Shown here piece by piece: positions 6,647-8,292 of a DNA stretch of 8,292 nucleotides (position 1 is its first letter; each line of letters begins with the position of its first letter). The translations under genes were made by a program, and so were the position numbers. The DNA is taken from the NCBI GenBank assembly GCA_013813955.1, contig JACCQW010000160.1:1-8292 (forward strand), written 5' to 3'. This DNA comes from Solirubrobacterales bacterium. Its GTDB lineage: Bacteria > Actinomycetota > Thermoleophilia > Solirubrobacterales > Solirubrobacteraceae. Below the pieces are notes generated by a model, which had not been told where the DNA came from, ran no database searches, and saw only the letters and a program-made list of their open reading frames with translations.

Positions 6647-7681
6647 TCATCCGAACTGCTCCAGGAAGCGGACGTCGTTGTCGTAGAGCAGCCGCAGGTC
6701 GGGGACCCCGTGCTTGAGCATCGCGATGCGCTCGATGCCCAGCCCGAAGGCGAAGCCCTGGATACGCTCGGGGTCATAGCCGTACTCGCGCACGTGTGCG
6801 AACACGTTGGGGTCGACCATCCCCGAGCCGAGGATCTCCACCCAGCCGGTGTCCTTGCACACGCGGCAGCGTTCGCGCGTGTGCGCCATGAAGCAGGAGA
6901 CGTCCACCTCGACCGACGGCTCGGTGAACGGGAAGAAGTGCGGGCGCAGGCGGACCTCTCGCTCCTCCCCGAAGACGGCGCGCGCGAAGGCCAGCAGCGT
7001 GCCCTTCAGGTCGGCCAGCGTGATGTCCTCGTCGACGGCCAGGCCCTCGATCTGGTGAAATTGCGGGGTGTGGGTCGCGTCGGAGTCGCGCCGGTAGGTG
7101 CGCCCCGGGACGATCACGTACAGCGGCGGCGGCTGGGCCTCCATCGAGCGCACCTGCATCGGTGACGTGTGCGTGCGCAGCACCACGTCGTCGGCCACGT
7201 AGAACGTGTCCGTCCTGCCGCGGGCCGGATGCGTCGGGCTGTGGTTCAGCGCGTCGAAGTTGTAGTAGACGGTCTCAACCTCCGGCCCTTCCGCGATCCG
7301 GAACCCGAGGCCCAGGAAGACGTCCTCAATCTCGCGCCGCGTGGCGGTGAGCAGGTGCAGCCGGCCCACGGGCCGGGCGGGCTCGCCGGGCAGGGTCACG
7401 TCGACCGTGTCGCTCAGCAGGCGCGCGTCGAGCTCGGCCGCCTCCAGCTCGCCCGAGCGTTCGGCGATGCGCGCCTCGAGCGCCTGGCGCGCCTCGTTGG
7501 CGGCCTTGCCGGTCGGGCCGCGCTGCTCGGGCGCCAGGCCGGCGACGCCGCGCAGCAGGTTGGGCAGCTCGGCCTTGCGGCCCAGGTAGCGTACGCGCAG
7601 GTTCTCGAGCTCGGCGCTCGCGCCGACGCCGGCGATCGCCGCCTCGGCCTCCGCGCGCAGCTCTGAGATCCGGTCGATCAT
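6647..7681 (-). CDS. pheS: phenylalanyl-tRNA synthetase alpha subunit
   Basis: Catalytic subunit of the cytoplasmic (alpha-beta)2 phenylalanine-tRNA ligase, which charges tRNA-Phe with phenylalanine using ATP. It has 344 residues, normal for bacterial PheS (about 330-350). Residues 1-90 form the N-terminal coiled-coil tRNA-binding arm (RYLGRKAELPNLL at 31-43). The class II catalytic core follows: LRTHTSPMQVR (168-178), motif 2 GRTYRRDSDATHTPQFHQIEG (start 193), the phenylalanine-pocket FTEPS (252-256) and motif 3 GFAFGLGIERIAML (309-322). A cysteine cluster lies at 263, 272 and 275. Many bacterial PheS proteins have a four-cysteine pattern here; this one has Ala266-His267 where the second cysteine would be expected. 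The ATG overlaps the stop of the methyltransferase gene (ATGA), and AGGA (7692-7695) lies 10 bases upstream, so the start is well supported. The same frame stays open upstream, but that part is a shadow of the methyltransferase. pheT follows after 55 bases. Confidence 0.97.
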   Translation of the reverse strand: MIDRISELRAEAEAAIAGVGASAELENLRVRYLGRKAELPNLLRGVAGLAPEQRGPTGKAANEARQALEARIAERSGELEAAELDARLLSDTVDVTLPGEPARPVGRLHLLTATRREIEDVFLGLGFRIAEGPEVETVYYNFDALNHSPTHPARGRTDTFYVADDVVLRTHTSPMQVRSMEAQPPPLYVIVPGRTYRRDSDATHTPQFHQIEGLAVDEDITLADLKGTLLAFARAVFGEEREVRLRPHFFPFTEPSVEVDVSCFMAHTRERCRVCKDTGWVEILGSGMVDPNVFAHVREYGYDPERIQGFAFGLGIERIAMLKHGVPDLRLLYDNDVRFLEQFG

Positions 7682-8292
7682 GCGCGCGCCATCCTGACAG
7701 GGCGGGTGAGCTCGTAGAGCGCCACGGTCGCGGCCATCGCCGCGTTCAGCGACTGCGACGCGATCGGGATGTGCGCGACCCGGTCGCACGCGCCGACCAC
7801 GTCGGCGGGCAGGCCGTCGCGCTCGGCGCCCACCACGATCGTGAGCTCGCCCGCGGCCGGCCCGGCCAGCGCCTCCCCGGCGCCCGCCACGAGCGCCACG
7901 CGCTCTCCGACCGCCTCGTCGATGCGGTTCGCCCGGGCCACGGGCAGGCCGAAGATCGCTCCCATCGACGCGCGCCCCGCCTTCGGCCCGAACGGGTCCG
8001 CGCACCCGGGCCCGAGCACGACCGACGCCGCACCGAAGGCCACGGCGGAGCGCAGGATCGCGCCGACGTTCCCCGGGTCCCCGACGCCCCACAGCGCCAC
8101 GCACAGCGGGCCCGCCGGTGCGCCCCACCGCGCCTCGTAGACCCCGATCGTCCGTGTGCCCGACCCGAGCGACGAGACGCCGTCGAGAAGCGCGGCCTCC
8201 ACCTCCTCGCCCTCCAGGCCGCTGCCGGCCGCCGCCAGCAGGTGCACGGCCGGCCACCCCGCGGCCGCCGCGGCGCGCACGAGGTCCTCGCC
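7678..8292 (-). CDS. SpoU/TrmH-family RNA 2'-O-methyltransferase (5' end truncated by window)
   Basis: SAM-dependent RNA ribose 2'-O-methyltransferase of the SPOUT superfamily, cytoplasmic, acting on tRNA or rRNA; the target nucleotide cannot be read from the sequence. The frame is open to the window edge and yields 204 residues. All three SpoU motifs are visible, numbered from the first visible residue: motif 1 DPGNVGAILRSAVAFG (about 72-87, with Asn75 and Arg81), motif 2 IVVGAERDGLP (about 152-162, Glu157) and motif 3 IPIASQSLNAAMAAT (about 175-189, Ser181 and Asn183), which form the trefoil-knot SAM site. RASMGAIFGLPV before motif 2 is also typical. Family members are usually about 250-270 residues, so roughly 50 N-terminal residues, part of the substrate-binding domain, lie outside. 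A GTG at 8280 is in frame, but family-like residues (GEDL) continue upstream of it, so it is not the start. The TGA stop overlaps the pheS ATG, implying translational coupling. A SpoU gene before pheS is common in actinobacteria, often after infC-rpmI-rplT. Confidence 0.88.
   Translation of the reverse strand, partial: GEDLVRAAAAAGWPAVHLLAAAGSGLEGEEVEAALLDGVSSLGSGTRTIGVYEARWGAPAGPLCVALWGVGDPGNVGAILRSAVAFGAASVVLGPGCADPFGPKAGRASMGAIFGLPVARANRIDEAVGERVALVAGAGEALAGPAAGELTIVVGAERDGLPADVVGACDRVAHIPIASQSLNAAMAATVALYELTRPVRMARA

Noticed and set aside
6592..6777. Upstream extension of the pheT frame into pheS.
   Set aside because: The translated extension is Ser-rich and unlike PheT. MRLPLEWL at 6591 matches the family N-terminus and has a ribosome binding site.
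8280..8280. GTG as the start of the SpoU methyltransferase.
   Set aside because: Family-like residues continue upstream to the window edge and the protein would lack the N-terminal part of the family; the true start lies outside the window.
1..8292. Defence, phage, mobile element, CRISPR or novel system.
   Set aside because: All genes are recognised housekeeping enzymes with uniform composition. I saw no direct-repeat arrays, transposase, integrase or attachment-site structure.

Overview
The window is very GC-rich, with codon third positions almost all G or C. It is one minus-strand gene chain of housekeeping type. Reading right to left (direction of transcription), it holds a SpoU/TrmH-family RNA methyltransferase (5' end cut by the window), pheS, pheT, argC, argJ, argB and argD (3' end cut by the window). 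This order, with a SpoU methyltransferase ahead of pheST and an arginine cluster behind it, together with the base composition, points to a high-GC actinobacterium. A deep-branching lineage such as Thermoleophilia/Solirubrobacterales is my guess from protein flavour, not something the sequence proves.

Layout. 8292-7678: SpoU methyltransferase. 7681-6647: pheS, whose ATG overlaps the previous stop (ATGA). 6592-6646: a 55-base spacer carrying the pheT ribosome binding site, the only real gap between genes. 6591-4216: pheT. 4223-3219: argC, starting inside the end of pheT. 3222-1984: argJ (ATGA overlap). 1984-1136: argB (TGATG overlap). 1136-1: argD (TGATG overlap if the upstream ATG is used). 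No stretch of 300 bases lacks a gene, and I see no tRNA, rRNA, CRISPR array, insertion sequence, origin or clear terminator.

Function. PheS and PheT are the two subunits of the (alpha-beta)2 phenylalanyl-tRNA synthetase. ArgC, ArgJ, ArgB and ArgD cover arginine biosynthesis from glutamate to ornithine by the acetyl-recycling route: ArgJ moves the acetyl group from acetylornithine to glutamate, ArgB phosphorylates it, ArgC reduces it and ArgD transaminates it. The overlaps leave no room for a classical promoter or ARG box ahead of argC, so the arginine genes appear to be transcribed from upstream. End-product control probably rests on ArgB, which has the N-terminal helix seen in arginine-inhibited hexameric kinases.

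I do not see an undescribed system here. The best second looks are the poorly coding-like 5' segment of argD with its hairpin and A/T-rich patch, the pheT-argC fusion of a translation gene pair with an amino-acid pathway, and an altered cysteine cluster in PheS.
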